A DNA stretch of 64,000 nt from GCA-2733415 sp965178635 (GCA_965178635.1 CBCXVT010000036.1:1-64000), one strand, 5' to 3'. Shown: positions 1 to 10,031, counted from the stretch's first letter. Program-made: numbers and translations. Notes: generated from the letters alone by a model not told the origin.

Positions 1-68
1 TCTAAGCAAGCTTTTTTGAGTATCAGTTTTGTCGAAATTTATTAAAGAACCTTTCAGTGTTTTTTTTG

Positions 69-851
69 TTATTTAGAAATGCTATCAAAAGATGTTTTAA
101 TACCTTTAATTAAAGAGGAGCTAAAGCCTTGGTGTTCCATCTCATTTAAACCTGCAATTGTGCAACCTTTTGGAGTGGTAACCTTATCGATTTCCGCTTC
201 TGGATGATTACCTTTTTGTAACAATAACTCGCTTGCTCCTTTTACGGTTTGAGTCGCTATTTGAGTTGCTGTTTGTGCGTCAAATCCTATTTCAATACCA
301 CCTTGAATCATTCCTCGGATAAAACGTAACACATAGGCAATTCCACAAGCGCCTAAAACTGTAGCGGCATCCATTAAGGTTTCATTTATTTCTATAGTTT
401 TACCTAAAGAGTTGAAAATATTAGTAACTAATGCCATATCTTCTTGTGAAGCATTATTGCTTGCTAAACAAGTCATGGATTCATTTACAGATGTTGCTGT
501 GTTTGGCATTGCTCTGATTATAGAAGGGACGCTACTGATGTTGTTTTTGATGTCTTCAATTGAAAAATCACTTACTACAGAAACGATAATTTTATCTGAT
601 GTGATAACCTGATTAATCTCGTGAAGTACCTCCGAAATTTTATAGGGTTTTACTGCAATTATTATGACTTGAGCATTTTGACTTGCCTCAGTATTATCAT
701 TGCTGATTTGAACTCCTCTGTCTTTTAAGTCAGATAATAATTCGATTTTTTGACGTGTAACCGTAATATCTCGAGCTTCAAAGTTATGTTCTAATAACCC
801 TTGAGCGATTGATTTTCCTAGGTTCCCACCACCTATAATTGCAATATTCAT
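69..851 (-). CDS. proC: Pyrroline-5-carboxylate reductase
   Basis: Cytoplasmic enzyme that reduces 1-pyrroline-5-carboxylate to proline with NAD(P)H, the last step of proline synthesis. The 260-residue length is normal for the family. An N-terminal Rossmann fold is marked by the glycine motif at residues 7-12 (GGGNLG). The family motif RAMPNTA lies at 113-119 and the C-terminal signature VTTPKGCTIAGL at 224-235, which belongs to the dimerisation domain with the substrate pocket. The ATG start gives a full Rossmann strand with no upstream extension needed. It is followed on the same strand by a short gap from the ketoacyl synthase remnant, and nothing links the two functionally. Family assignment is secure. 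Confidence 0.95.
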   Translation of the reverse strand: MNIAIIGGGNLGKSIAQGLLEHNFEARDITVTRQKIELLSDLKDRGVQISNDNTEASQNAQVIIIAVKPYKISEVLHEINQVITSDKIIVSVVSDFSIEDIKNNISSVPSIIRAMPNTATSVNESMTCLASNNASQEDMALVTNIFNSLGKTIEINETLMDAATVLGACGIAYVLRFIRGMIQGGIEIGFDAQTATQIATQTVKGASELLLQKGNHPEAEIDKVTTPKGCTIAGLNEMEHQGFSSSLIKGIKTSFDSISK

Positions 852-930
852 TTTTAGTTAGTTATAAAATACGACACAAAGTAACATTAAATAACTTAAT
901 CTGTTTTAATATTTATTTGAAGAATAGCAT

Positions 931-1991
931 TTAATATTGGTATACAAATGCATTGATGTTCATACCAGCGCCCACACTTGCAAATAAAACCACATCACCT
1001 TTATTTAGGTTGTGGCCTTTATAGTGTTCTTTTAAAACGATATCGTATAGTGTTGGGATTGTTGCTACAGAGCTATTACCAAGTTCGTTTATACACATTG
1101 GCATAATGTCTTTTGGTGTGTCCAAATCATAAAGTTTGTAAAAACGTTCAATAATGGCTTCATCCATTTTCTCATTAGCTTGATGGATGAAAATTTTCTT
1201 TAAGTCTTCTATGTTAACTCCGCTTTTATCAAGACAAGATTTCATGGCTAAAGGCACATTTGTTAGTGCGAATTCATAAATTTTACGTCCTCTCATTTTA
1301 ATGAAACGCGTTCCTGAATCATCCCGTTTGTTGTAGCTTTCTCCAAAGTTGATGTATTCAGCTTCGTCAAATGTAAAACTCGCAGCTTCATGAGCTAAGA
1401 TTCCTTTTTCGGTATCAGAAATTTCTAATACTGTTGCACCTGCACCATCGGAATATATCATAGAATCTCTATCTGAGGGGTCAACTACTCGCGATAAAGT
1501 TTCTGCTCCAATAACTAAACATTTTTTAGCCCATTCCGGCTTTCATGAACCCTTGAGCGTGTATCATTCCTTGTACCCCACCTGGACATCCGAATAATAA
1601 ATCATAAGCTACACAACTTGGGTTTGCAATGCGTAATCTATGTTTAATTCTTGATGCCATACTTGGTACGTTGTCACATTGGATATTGCCATGTTTTACA
1701 TCGCCATAATTACTAGCAACAATAATATAATCTAGGTCTTCGGGATTAACTCCTGAATCTGCAATAGCCTTTTCTGCAGCATAAAAACCAAGGTCAGAAG
1801 TATTTTGATCTGCCTCTGCATAACGTCTTTCTTCAATACCAGTTATAGCTTTAAACTTTTTAATGATAATGTCATTTTTTTGTTTGAAAGCAGAACCATC
1901 ATCATTTAAAAACTGATGTTGATTGAAATCAGTGTTCTTCATTACTACATTTGGGATATAAGATCCCGTTCCGGTTATTTTGAATATGCAT
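931..1991 (-). pseudogene. 3-oxoacyl-ACP synthase III (FabH-like), two frameshifts
   Basis: Remains of a ketoacyl-ACP synthase III, which would condense an acyl-CoA with malonyl-ACP. Three pieces lie in different frames. An ATG at 1989-1991 encodes MHI, one extra base at about 1982 breaks the frame, and the next piece resumes KITGTGSYIPNVV and runs to a stop at 1526. A second extra base in the run of three C at 1530-1532 separates this from AKKCLVIGAETLSRVVD and the C-terminal part ending at 931. Removing both bases gives about 352 residues, the usual length. The catalytic Cys is in NPSCVAYD (about residue 126 after repair), the His in IFIHQANE and the Asn in ELGNSSVATIP, so the active site is otherwise intact. 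Either a recent pseudogene or two base-call errors. Confidence 0.85.
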
Positions 1992-2109
1992 ATTCGTCTC
2001 TAAAAAATTGAGGTACAAGTTACTTAATATATATGAAGTACTCCTTTGTTTAACTGTATAAAGCTAAATTTTTATGATATTGATAGTTTATAGGCAGTAT
2101 AAAATGAAA

Positions 2110-2145
2110 AAAGACCTCGCAACAGTATTTAATTGTGAGGTCTTT
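2110..2145 (-). terminator. Intrinsic terminator after gcvP
   Basis: A 13-bp inverted repeat (2110-2122 with 2133-2145, one G-U pair) encloses a 10-base loop. Read on the minus strand it is followed by a T-rich tract (complement of 2101-2109). It lies just after the gcvP stop, so it should end that transcript. Confidence 0.75.
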
Positions 2146-2164
2146 AATTATGATATTCTATGTG

Positions 2165-5015
2165 TTATGCTTCGGCATAAGCTTCAATACCGATACAGCT
2201 ACAGATTAAGTTTCTGTCACCAAAGGCGTCATCTACTCTACGTACAGTAGGCCAGAATTTATTTTCTGCAATATAATCTAACGGAAAGGCTGCTTGTTGT
2301 CTTGAGTATGGTAAATCCCATTCATCAGCAGTTAACATAGTTTGAGTATGTGGAGCGTTTTTTAATGGATTGTTAGGATTGTCTGTAGTGGCCTTCTGCA
2401 ATTTCTTTTCTGATAGAAATTAAGGCATCACAAAAACGATCTAACTCAGCTAAGTTTTCAGATTCAGTTGGCTCTATCATAATCGTTCCAGCAACAGGGA
2501 AAGATACTGTAGGAGCATGGAAACCATAGTCCATTAGTCGTTTTGCGATATCTGCAGCTTCAATACCATTTTGTTTGTATGCTCTACAATCAATAATCAT
2601 CTCATGTGCAGCACGCCCCATTTCACCAGTGTATAATGTATCGAAATGCCCACTTAAACGTTCTTTAATGTAATTTGCATTTAAGATAGCATTCATCGTA
2701 GAGTTCTTTAAACCATTTGGCCCTAACATTGTAATGTAACCGTAAGAAATTAAACATGCTAAAGCTGAACCCCAAGGTGCTGCAGAAATAGCGGTAATTG
2801 CTTGGTCACCACCAGTCGCTATTATTGGATTAGTCGGTAAGAATGGCACTAATTGTGGAGCTACACAAATTGGCCCAACACCTGGTCCACCACCTCCGTG
2901 AGGTATAGCAAATGTTTTATGTAAATTTAAGTGACATACATCTGCGCCAATAGTCGCAGGATTTGTCAATCCTACTTGTGCATTCATGTTGGCACCGTCC
3001 ATATAAACTTGCCCGCCGTTATCATGAATGATTTTAGTAATCTCACATATGGCTTTTTCAAACACACCATGAGTAGATGGATAAGTCACCATTAATGCTG
3101 ATAAATTATCTTTATGTAAGATTGCTTTTTCGCGTAAATCTTCTACGTCAATATTTCCTTTGTCATCTGTTTTGGTTACAACCACTTTCATTCCTGCCAT
3201 TACAGCAGATGCTGGGTTTGTACCATGTGCAGAAGATGGAATTAAACAGATGTTTCTGTTGTGATCATTCCTAGATTCGTGGTATGCTCTAATAACCATT
3301 AATCCTGCTAATTCACCTTGAGCGCCAGAATTTGGTTGTAAAGATGTTCCTGCAAAACCAGTAATCACATTTAATTGGTGCTCTAAATTTTGTAAAACTT
3401 CTTGATAACCTTGTGCTTGGTCTAAAGGTACAAATGGGTGAATGTTCCCCCAATTCGGATTACTTAAAGGTAGCATTTCTGAAGCTGCATTCAGCTTCAT
3501 TGTACAAGATCCTAAAGAAATCATAGAGTGATTTAAAGATAAATCTTTACGTTCTAATCTCTTGATATAACGCATCATTTCAGTTTCTGAATGGTACGTG
3601 TTAAATACATCATTGTCTAAAAATGATGTGTCTCTTAATAAAGTTGATTTAATACAGTCAATATTAGTAAGTTTCGTTACAGTTGTCGTATTAAGGTTTA
3701 AAGCTGTAGTGAAAACTGTAAGAATAGCATTAATGTCAGTAATACTTACAGTCTCATTTAAAGAAATAGAAAGCGTGTCTGCATCAATATAGTTGAAGTT
3801 GATTTGCGCAGCTTCAGCAATCGGTCTAATTTTGTCTGCGGGTACTTTTACAGTAATTGTATCAAAGAATGAACTGTTCGTTTGTTCAATACCTAAGTCA
3901 GTTAAAGCATTTGCTAAAGTAGCAGCAGACTGGTGTACTTTATTTGCGATGTATTGTAAGCCTTCTTTACCATGGAATACTGCATACATACCAGCCATTA
4001 CAGCTAATAATACTTGTGCGGTACAAATGTTAGATGTTGCTTTTTCACGCTTAATATGTTGTTCACGTGTTTGTAAAGCCATACGTAAAGCACGTCCGCC
4101 ATCTTTATCTTGAGTCACCCCGATAATACGCCCAGGGATACTTCTTTTGTACTTTTCTTTTGTTGCAAAATAACCAGCATGCGGTCCACCATATCCTAAT
4201 GGAATTCCGAAACGTTGAGTTGTACCAACAACAATATCAGCTCCAAATTCTCCTGGAGCTTGTAATTTTACTAAAGATAAAATATCCGCAGCAACAGCAA
4301 CTCTTATATTATTAGCGTTTGCATTTTCAACAAATGATTTATAGTCGTTAACTTGTCCGTGTTTTCCTGGGTATTGTAAAATAGCACCGAAAAATTCTTC
4401 AGAAAAGTCAAACTCTTCGTGGTTTCCAACAACTAACTCAATACCAATTGGAGTTGCTCTAGTTTGTAAAACAGATAATGTTTGAGGTAAAATTTCCTCA
4501 GAAACGAAAAATTTACACACATTGGCTTTCTTCTGAGCACGTTCACGCACATCAAATAACAATGCCATTGCTTCGGCAGCTGCTGTTCCTTCATCTAATA
4601 ATGATGCATTTGCCAACTCCATCCCGGTTAAATCAACTACCATAGTTTGGTAGTTTAATAACGCTTCTAAACGTCCTTGCGCAATCTCAGCTTGATAAGG
4701 TGTATAAGCTGTATACCAACCTGGGTTTTCTAAAATATTACGCTGAATAACACTTGGTACAATTGCCTCATGATATCCTAAACCGATATAGGTTTTAAAG
4801 ACACTGTTTTTAGCAGATAATTGTTGGATGTGATTTAAATACTCGTATTCACTTAAAGCAGCTGGTAAATCTAAATCATTTTTTAAACGAATATCATCAG
4901 GGATAGTTTCGTAAACTAACTGATCTAAGCTATCTACGCCAATTGCTTTTAAAATTGTTTCACGATCCTTTGGGCTAGGACCAATATGTCTTAATTGAAA
5001 TGAATCTGTTTTCAT
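2165..5015 (-). pseudogene. gcvP: Glycine dehydrogenase (P-protein), one frameshift
   Basis: P-protein of the glycine cleavage system, a PLP enzyme that decarboxylates glycine and passes the aminomethyl group to the lipoyl arm of GcvH. The first 880 residues (2373-5015) run from MKTDSFQLRHIGPS through the PLP-lysine region HLNLHKTFAIPHGGGGPG (Lys near residue 701). The frame then breaks near codon 870: after KEIAE the sequence leaves the expected frame at 2390-2393, where one extra base sits in GGCC. Removing it joins directly to ATTDNPNNPLKNAPHTQ and the C-terminal domain ending at 2165, giving about 949 residues, the normal length. All other parts are conserved, so a sequencing error is at least as likely as a real lesion. 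A promoter -7 box (TACTTTTG on the minus strand) lies at 5059-5066. Confidence 0.93.
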
Positions 5016-5196
5016 CTTTAATTGTATTGCGTTGTGTTATTTAACAAATAAATGATGGCAAAAGTACGGCTTTATTCTGTAATTGTTTAATGGAATAATA
5101 GAGAAAATATCAACCAAATTTTAAGGTTATGAACAGCTTTGTGAAGATTACTATATTACTTATGTATTTGATAAAATATAAGTTTATTTTTACACA

Positions 5197-6054
5197 GTGA
5201 AGTTGTATTTAAAAATATTTGAGTTCTTTTTAAATTCCAGTATTTGGGTAGCAATTACTGTTAGTGCATTGGTTGAAATAACATGTGTGGATATAGGTGT
5301 AAAAACATCGGTGTTTTTAAGGTTCTTTATTTTCTTAGGAACCATTTTCGGATATAATTTTATAAAATATTTTGAAAAAACACATTTATCTGTCTTTCAT
5401 CCAATGGTGTTAAAGGTGAATTTTACAAACATTTCAGAAAAGTTTAAAGAGTTACAATTACAAGAAAAAGCAACATTTTTGTTGAGTGTTTTTAGTGCAA
5501 TTAGTTGCTGTGTTTTTAGTTTTAAACTGAACTACGAAACATTAGTGTTGTTATGTATTCCTGCGCTGTTGTCTTTTTTTTACGCAGTGTCTTATAGAAA
5601 TAAAACTTTAAGGTCTACTTCTGGTTTGAAAATATATGTGGTTGGTGTAGTTTGGGCTATAGTAACTGTTATATTACCTGTTGTAGATGCAAAAATAGAT
5701 GTTGATTATGATGTTTGGATAACTTTTGTACAACGTGTAATTTTTGTTGTGGTATTAATTTTGCCTTTTGAAATCAGGGATTTAAGTGTAGACGATCTGA
5801 GTTTGGGAACTTTGCCGCAAAAAATTGGCGTTCAAAAAACGAAATTATTTGGAGCTGTATTGTTATTGATATTCCTTCTTTTGGAATTTTTTAAAGATGA
5901 GGTCTTGGAATTAAATGTAGTGGTGCTACCTGTAATATTTATTATTACATTGTTTTTTTTAATAAACTCAACTGTAAAACAATCAAAGTATTATGCTAGT
6001 ATTTTTGTTGAAGGTATTCCGATAATTTGGCTGTTGCTGTTACTTGTTCTCTAA
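5197..6054 (+). CDS. UbiA-like prenyltransferase family membrane protein
   Basis: A 285-residue polytopic inner-membrane protein with about eight hydrophobic segments. Two features fit the UbiA superfamily: an Asn in the first loop (GYNFIKYFE, residues 52-60) and a second acidic motif FEIRDLSVDD at 191-200, followed by a Gly/Lys-rich stretch (LPQKIGVQKTKLFG) typical after the second motif. The first aspartate-rich motif is degenerate, so the substrate and even catalytic activity are uncertain. The start is GTG at 5197; no ATG gives a complete first membrane segment. Its 3' end overlaps the convergent gene at 6040-6300 by 15 bases. Gene unrecognised beyond the family. Confidence 0.6.
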   Translation: MKLYLKIFEFFLNSSIWVAITVSALVEITCVDIGVKTSVFLRFFIFLGTIFGYNFIKYFEKTHLSVFHPMVLKVNFTNISEKFKELQLQEKATFLLSVFSAISCCVFSFKLNYETLVLLCIPALLSFFYAVSYRNKTLRSTSGLKIYVVGVVWAIVTVILPVVDAKIDVDYDVWITFVQRVIFVVVLILPFEIRDLSVDDLSLGTLPQKIGVQKTKLFGAVLLLIFLLLEFFKDEVLELNVVVLPVIFIITLFFLINSTVKQSKYYASIFVEGIPIIWLLLLLVL

Positions 6055-6300
6055 TTCTTTTTCAAATTTACTTTTCAGTTCAGTTTTTGATATAGCATTC
6101 ATACAAGTGACATTCTCATGCGAAACTAAATCGGATAATTTTTTATTTTTCTTAACGTAAGAACGTGTGATGTGGCAATAAATGTACCTGATGTTTAAAC
6201 GAAAACGCTCCCAAAACGTAGATTCGTTATACTGTGATTTATCGCAAATGAACATTGCTTCGTCACAATCAATAAATAACTTATTCTTTTTTGTTTCCAT
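6040..6300 (-). CDS. Small Cys-containing protein next to ECF sigma factor
   Basis: An 86-residue hypothetical protein directly downstream of the ECF sigma factor on the same strand (31-base gap), so probably cotranscribed. Cys at residues 12 and 19 and a CysHis pair at 42-43 (YCHITRSYVKKN) resemble the short zinc-binding anti-sigma-like proteins that often follow sigma genes in flavobacteria. The usual H-x3-C-x2-C spacing is not present, so metal binding is uncertain. There is no membrane segment, so if it is an anti-sigma factor it is cytoplasmic. Function inferred from position only. Confidence 0.55.
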   Translation of the reverse strand: METKKNKLFIDCDEAMFICDKSQYNESTFWERFRLNIRYIYCHITRSYVKKNKKLSDLVSHENVTCMNAISKTELKSKFEKELENK

Positions 6301-6331
6301 TATATCAATCCTAGTATTTAAGTATTCGTTA

Positions 6332-6886
6332 TTATTTAAACCAAGTATCTTCTAGGCAGCCTGCTAATGTTGCCCTTGCTCTATGGATAATGACCCAAAG
6401 ATTAGACGGGGAAATGTTGTATTCATTACAAATTGCTTCAGTATCAAAATTTTGTATCGTTTTCTTTTTGAATATTTCTGCTTGTTTTTGTGGCAGTTTT
6501 TCTAGGCAATTATGAATTGCCAATCCTAATTCCTGATTTTCAATGGTGCTCTCTGCGTTATTCCCATATGGGTCTGCAACACGTTCTTCTAACCAGTCAC
6601 CTTCAGATTCTTCTTCATTATAATTTATACGAACTTCAGCTTTTCCTTTTTTAGAGTTTATTTTACGGTAGTGGTCAATTATTTTACGTTTTAAAATAGA
6701 AACCAACCAAGTACGTTCAGAAGCTTCACCTTTAAAATTAGCAGCAGATTTTAAGCCCGAAAAAAAAGTTTCTTGCACTAAGTCATCTGCAATAGCACTA
6801 TCGCTAACACGAGTTATGGTGTAATTGAAAAGATAATCAGCATAACTGTCAATCCATTTATTTGGGTTTAATTGATGTTTAGGCAT
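6332..6886 (-). CDS. RNA polymerase sigma factor, ECF subfamily
   Basis: A 184-residue sigma-70 family protein of ECF size. Region 2 is visible at about residues 15-80 (DYLFNYTITRVSDSAIADDLVQETFF, with the helix that contacts core polymerase; FKGEASERTWLVSILKRKIIDHYR for -10 recognition). Region 4 with a helix-turn-helix lies at about 120-175 (LPQKQAEIFKKKTIQNFDTEAICNE in part). A linker of acidic residues separates the two. It directs polymerase to a small regulon that is not identifiable here. The small protein downstream may regulate it. Family assignment is firm, target genes unknown. Confidence 0.92.
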   Translation of the reverse strand: MPKHQLNPNKWIDSYADYLFNYTITRVSDSAIADDLVQETFFSGLKSAANFKGEASERTWLVSILKRKIIDHYRKINSKKGKAEVRINYNEEESEGDWLEERVADPYGNNAESTIENQELGLAIHNCLEKLPQKQAEIFKKKTIQNFDTEAICNEYNISPSNLWVIIHRARATLAGCLEDTWFK

Positions 6887-6926
6887 ATCGGTGTTTAGTG
6901 ACTTTAAAAGTAATGAAAATACTTTA

Positions 6927-7448
6927 TTATTCTGAGTGAAATTTATATAGCATTAGATTTTCATCGTCATTTGGTATTTTAACGAGTTCTGTGTATTGAA
7001 AATCTAATTTGTCTAATAATTTCTGAGAACCTAAATTATCTTGTGAAGTGATTGCACTAATTGTTTTAATATTGAAAACAGCAATAGCAATGTCTTTAAT
7101 TTTCAGAGCAGCTTCAAAGGCATATCCTTGTTTTTCGTACTTAGGTAAAAAAGCATAACCAAGATCAATACCATCTACGCCTTCTCGGTCATATAAACCA
7201 CAAGAGCCAATCTTTGCAGAGTCTGATTTTCTGATGATAGTATAATTACCAGCGCCATTCTTTTTAAAGTTTGGAATAAATTTTTTTTGAATATAACATT
7301 CAGCATCTTCAATAGAGTGTATGTTTCTGTCTCCAATATACTGAATCCATTTGGGTGTGTTTAATAGTTCGAGTATAAAACACGCATCTTCAATTGAAGT
7401 TGGTCTTAAGAGTAATCGTTCTGTTTCAAAACAGTTGTCTGATTTCAT
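6927..7448 (-). CDS. GNAT family N-acetyltransferase (RimJ/RimL type)
   Basis: A 173-residue single-domain acetyltransferase of the GNAT superfamily. The N-terminal ETERLLLRPTSIEDA (residues 8-22) is the classic opening of the RimJ/RimL-like branch. The acetyl-CoA region is DLGYAFLPKYEKQGYAFEA near residues 95-115, and a late segment SQDNLGSQKLLDKLDF matches motif B. The substrate could be a ribosomal protein N-terminus, a small amine or an antibiotic, and cannot be told from sequence. It begins two bases after the stop of the M3 peptidase region on the opposite end (stop at 7451), so the two are likely cotranscribed, with the peptidase gene first. Confidence 0.85.
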   Translation of the reverse strand: MKSDNCFETERLLLRPTSIEDACFILELLNTPKWIQYIGDRNIHSIEDAECYIQKKFIPNFKKNGAGNYTIIRKSDSAKIGSCGLYDREGVDGIDLGYAFLPKYEKQGYAFEAALKIKDIAIAVFNIKTISAITSQDNLGSQKLLDKLDFQYTELVKIPNDDENLMLYKFHSE

Positions 7449-7450
7449 AT

Positions 7451-9472
7451 TTATGAGATTAAACCAGCTCTTTTTAATAAGGCTTCAGGTTTTGGTTCGG
7501 CACCTCTAAAGCGTTTGTATAATGTCATTGGATGCTCTGTACCACCTTTACTTAAAATATGTTCAGCAAATAACTGACCGGTTTCAGAATTGAAAATACC
7601 TTGAGCTTTAAATGCTTCAAAGGCATCTGCATCTAAAACTTCAGCCCATTTGTAACTGTAATATCCAGATGAATACCCGCCTTGAAAAATATGTGAAAAC
7701 GCAACACTCATACAATTTTCTGCCACATCAGGAAATAACGATGTGTTTTCAAAAGCGATTTTTTCGTGGCTTTTTACATTAGTTATGGTTTCTGGTGAAG
7801 CACCTCCGTGCCATGACATATCTAATAAACCAAAGCTCAACTGACGCATTGTTGCCATTCCTTCTTGAAAGTTTGCTGATGCTTTTATTTTTTCAACATA
7901 TTCCATCGGAATGATTTCTCCCGTTTCATAGTGTTTTGCGAACAAGTCTAAACACTCTTTTTCAAAACACCAGTTTTCTAAAATCTGACTTGGTAATTCT
8001 ACGAAATCCCAAAACACACTTGTTCCAGATAAACTCGGATACGTTGTGTTAGCCAACATACCGTGAAGTCCGTGACCAAATTCATGGAATAAAGTTGTGA
8101 CTTCATTAAAAGTTAATAATGATGGTTTTGTATCTGTAGGTTTAGTGAAGTTACACACATTAGAAATATGTGGCCTGTCATTAACGCCATTTTTAATTTT
8201 TTGCCCTTTAAAAGATGTCATCCAAGCACCATTACGTTTTCCTTTTCTTGGGTGAAAATCGGCATAAAAAACAGCTACAGAATTGTTGTTTTTATCTGTT
8301 ACGTCGTATGTTTTTACATCTTCGTGATAGGTGTCAATTGTTGTAACTTGTTTAAAAGATAACCCAAATAATTTATTGGCAACTTGAAAAACGCCATCAA
8401 TAACATTTTCTAACTTGAAGTATGGTTTAAGTTTTTCATCATCTAAACTGAATAACTTATTTTTTAATTTTTCGGAATAATAGGCGCTATCCCATTTTTC
8501 CAAACGATCAATATTGTCTAGTTCTTTAGCAAACGTTTCTAACTCGTTAAATTCTTTTAAAGCAACAGGTTTTGCTTTTTCTAATAAATCATTTAAAAAC
8601 GAGGTTACTTTTTCAGGTGTGCCAGACATACGCTCTTCTAATACGAAATGTGCATGTGTTTTATAGCCTAATAATTGCGCACGTTGGTGACGTAATTTTA
8701 CAATTTTTAAGACGTTCTGTTCGTTGTTATGTGCATTGTTTTGAAACCCTTTTGCACCAAAAGCAATTGCCATTTTTTTGCGCAGTTCTCTAGAGTCTGC
8801 ATGTTTCATGAATGGAATATAACTTGGATAGTCTAGAGTGAAAATCCATCCAGTTTTATTGTTTTGTTGTGCTACTTGAGCTGCAGCCTCTAGAGCCCCA
8901 TCTGGTAAACCTTTAGTATCATTACTATCTGTTAGGTGTAATTCATAGGCATTAGTTTCTGCTAGAATATTTTCTCCGAAAGTTAATTTTAAAGCAGACA
9001 ATTCTTTATCAATAGCTCTAAGTGTTTCTTTTTTATCATCTGGAAGGTTGGCTCCGTTTCTGGAGAATCCTTTATATTTTTTATCTAAAAGCGTATGTTG
9101 TTCAGCAGTTAATGTTAATTGTTCTTTCTTGTCATAAACAGCGCTTACACGTTCAAACAAAACAGTGTTTAATGCAACATCATTACTGAATTCCGATAAT
9201 AAAGGCGAAACCTCTTGTGCTATTTTTTGAATTTCTTCATTAGTTTCTGCAGAATTTAAATTGAAAAATAAACTTGAAACACGATCTAATTGTTCTCCAG
9301 AATAATCTAAAGCTGCGATTGTGTTTTCAAAATCAGGTGCTTCATTGTTAGATGTAATTGCCTCAATTTCTTCTTTTGCTAATGCAATTGCGTGTTGAAA
9401 TGCAGGTAGAAAATCGTCGTTTTTGATTTTTGAAAATGGTGCGAAATCAAATTTTTCAAGTAAAATATTCAT
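7451..9472 (-). CDS. M3 family zinc metallopeptidase (oligopeptidase A/Dcp-like)
   Basis: A 673-residue cytoplasmic-type oligopeptidase that cuts short peptides. The zinc site HEFGHGLHG has His463, Glu464 and His467; the third ligand region ELPSQILENW follows about 25 residues later. The first two thirds form the helical channel typical of the family, and the C-terminal part (FSHIFQGGYSSGYYSYKWAE) is the conserved substrate-binding loop of M3 enzymes. No signal peptide is seen, so it acts in the cytoplasm on peptides from protein turnover. Length matches OpdA/Dcp. Whether it acts as an endopeptidase or as a dipeptidyl carboxypeptidase is not decided by the sequence. Confidence 0.93.
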   Translation of the reverse strand: MNILLEKFDFAPFSKIKNDDFLPAFQHAIALAKEEIEAITSNNEAPDFENTIAALDYSGEQLDRVSSLFFNLNSAETNEEIQKIAQEVSPLLSEFSNDVALNTVLFERVSAVYDKKEQLTLTAEQHTLLDKKYKGFSRNGANLPDDKKETLRAIDKELSALKLTFGENILAETNAYELHLTDSNDTKGLPDGALEAAAQVAQQNNKTGWIFTLDYPSYIPFMKHADSRELRKKMAIAFGAKGFQNNAHNNEQNVLKIVKLRHQRAQLLGYKTHAHFVLEERMSGTPEKVTSFLNDLLEKAKPVALKEFNELETFAKELDNIDRLEKWDSAYYSEKLKNKLFSLDDEKLKPYFKLENVIDGVFQVANKLFGLSFKQVTTIDTYHEDVKTYDVTDKNNNSVAVFYADFHPRKGKRNGAWMTSFKGQKIKNGVNDRPHISNVCNFTKPTDTKPSLLTFNEVTTLFHEFGHGLHGMLANTTYPSLSGTSVFWDFVELPSQILENWCFEKECLDLFAKHYETGEIIPMEYVEKIKASANFQEGMATMRQLSFGLLDMSWHGGASPETITNVKSHEKIAFENTSLFPDVAENCMSVAFSHIFQGGYSSGYYSYKWAEVLDADAFEAFKAQGIFNSETGQLFAEHILSKGGTEHPMTLYKRFRGAEPKPEALLKRAGLIS

Positions 9473-9530
9473 TATAGTAATGGTATGTAATAAGTGGAAT
9501 TCCTAAATTATAGTTAGCTCAAAACTTTGG

Positions 9531-10019
9531 CTAACTCCTTTTTACCTCTTCAGCGCCTTTAATAACTTTTTGTTTTAAGCCTTCTTTATAAAGGATAACT
9601 TTGTCTAACACACATTTGTCAGAAGCACCAATAATTTGAGCGGCTAATATTCCTGCATTTTGAGCGCCGTCTAAAGCTACGGTAGCAACAGGAACACCAC
9701 CAGGCATTTGTAAAATTGATAATACAGAATCCCATCCGTCAATTGAATTTCTTGATTTTACAGGAACGCCGATAACTGGTAAAGGTGATAATGATGCGAC
9801 CATACCAGGTAGGTGTGCGGCACCGCCTGCACCAGCAATAATAACTTTTAAGCCTCTTGTATGCGCGTTTTTACTGTAATCAAATAGTTTTTCAGGAGTT
9901 CTATGTGCAGAAACTATATCTACTTCTACATCAATGTCAAAACTGGTTAGTATGTCTATAGCTTGTTGCATGATTGGAAGGTCACTAGTACTTCCCATAA
10001 TTATTCCTACTTGTGGCAT
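9531..10019 (-). CDS. purE: N5-carboxyaminoimidazole ribonucleotide mutase
   Basis: Class I PurE, which moves the carboxyl group of N5-CAIR to C4 to give CAIR in purine synthesis. The 162-residue protein shows GIIMGSTSDLPIM at residues 5-17, the active-site SAHRTPEK at about 38-45 and GAGGAAHLPGM at about 62-72. It acts on the product of PurK, whose gene lies 12 bases upstream on the same strand, so the two form one operon in biochemical order. Confidence 0.97.
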   Translation of the reverse strand: MPQVGIIMGSTSDLPIMQQAIDILTSFDIDVEVDIVSAHRTPEKLFDYSKNAHTRGLKVIIAGAGGAAHLPGMVASLSPLPVIGVPVKSRNSIDGWDSVLSILQMPGGVPVATVALDGAQNAGILAAQIIGASDKCVLDKVILYKEGLKQKVIKGAEEVKRS

Positions 10020-10031
10020 GTCTTGTATGTA

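Noticed and set aside
1..68. A gene or element at the left edge before the proC stop
   Set aside because: T-rich sequence with no open frame or hairpin strong enough to call; nothing can be supported.
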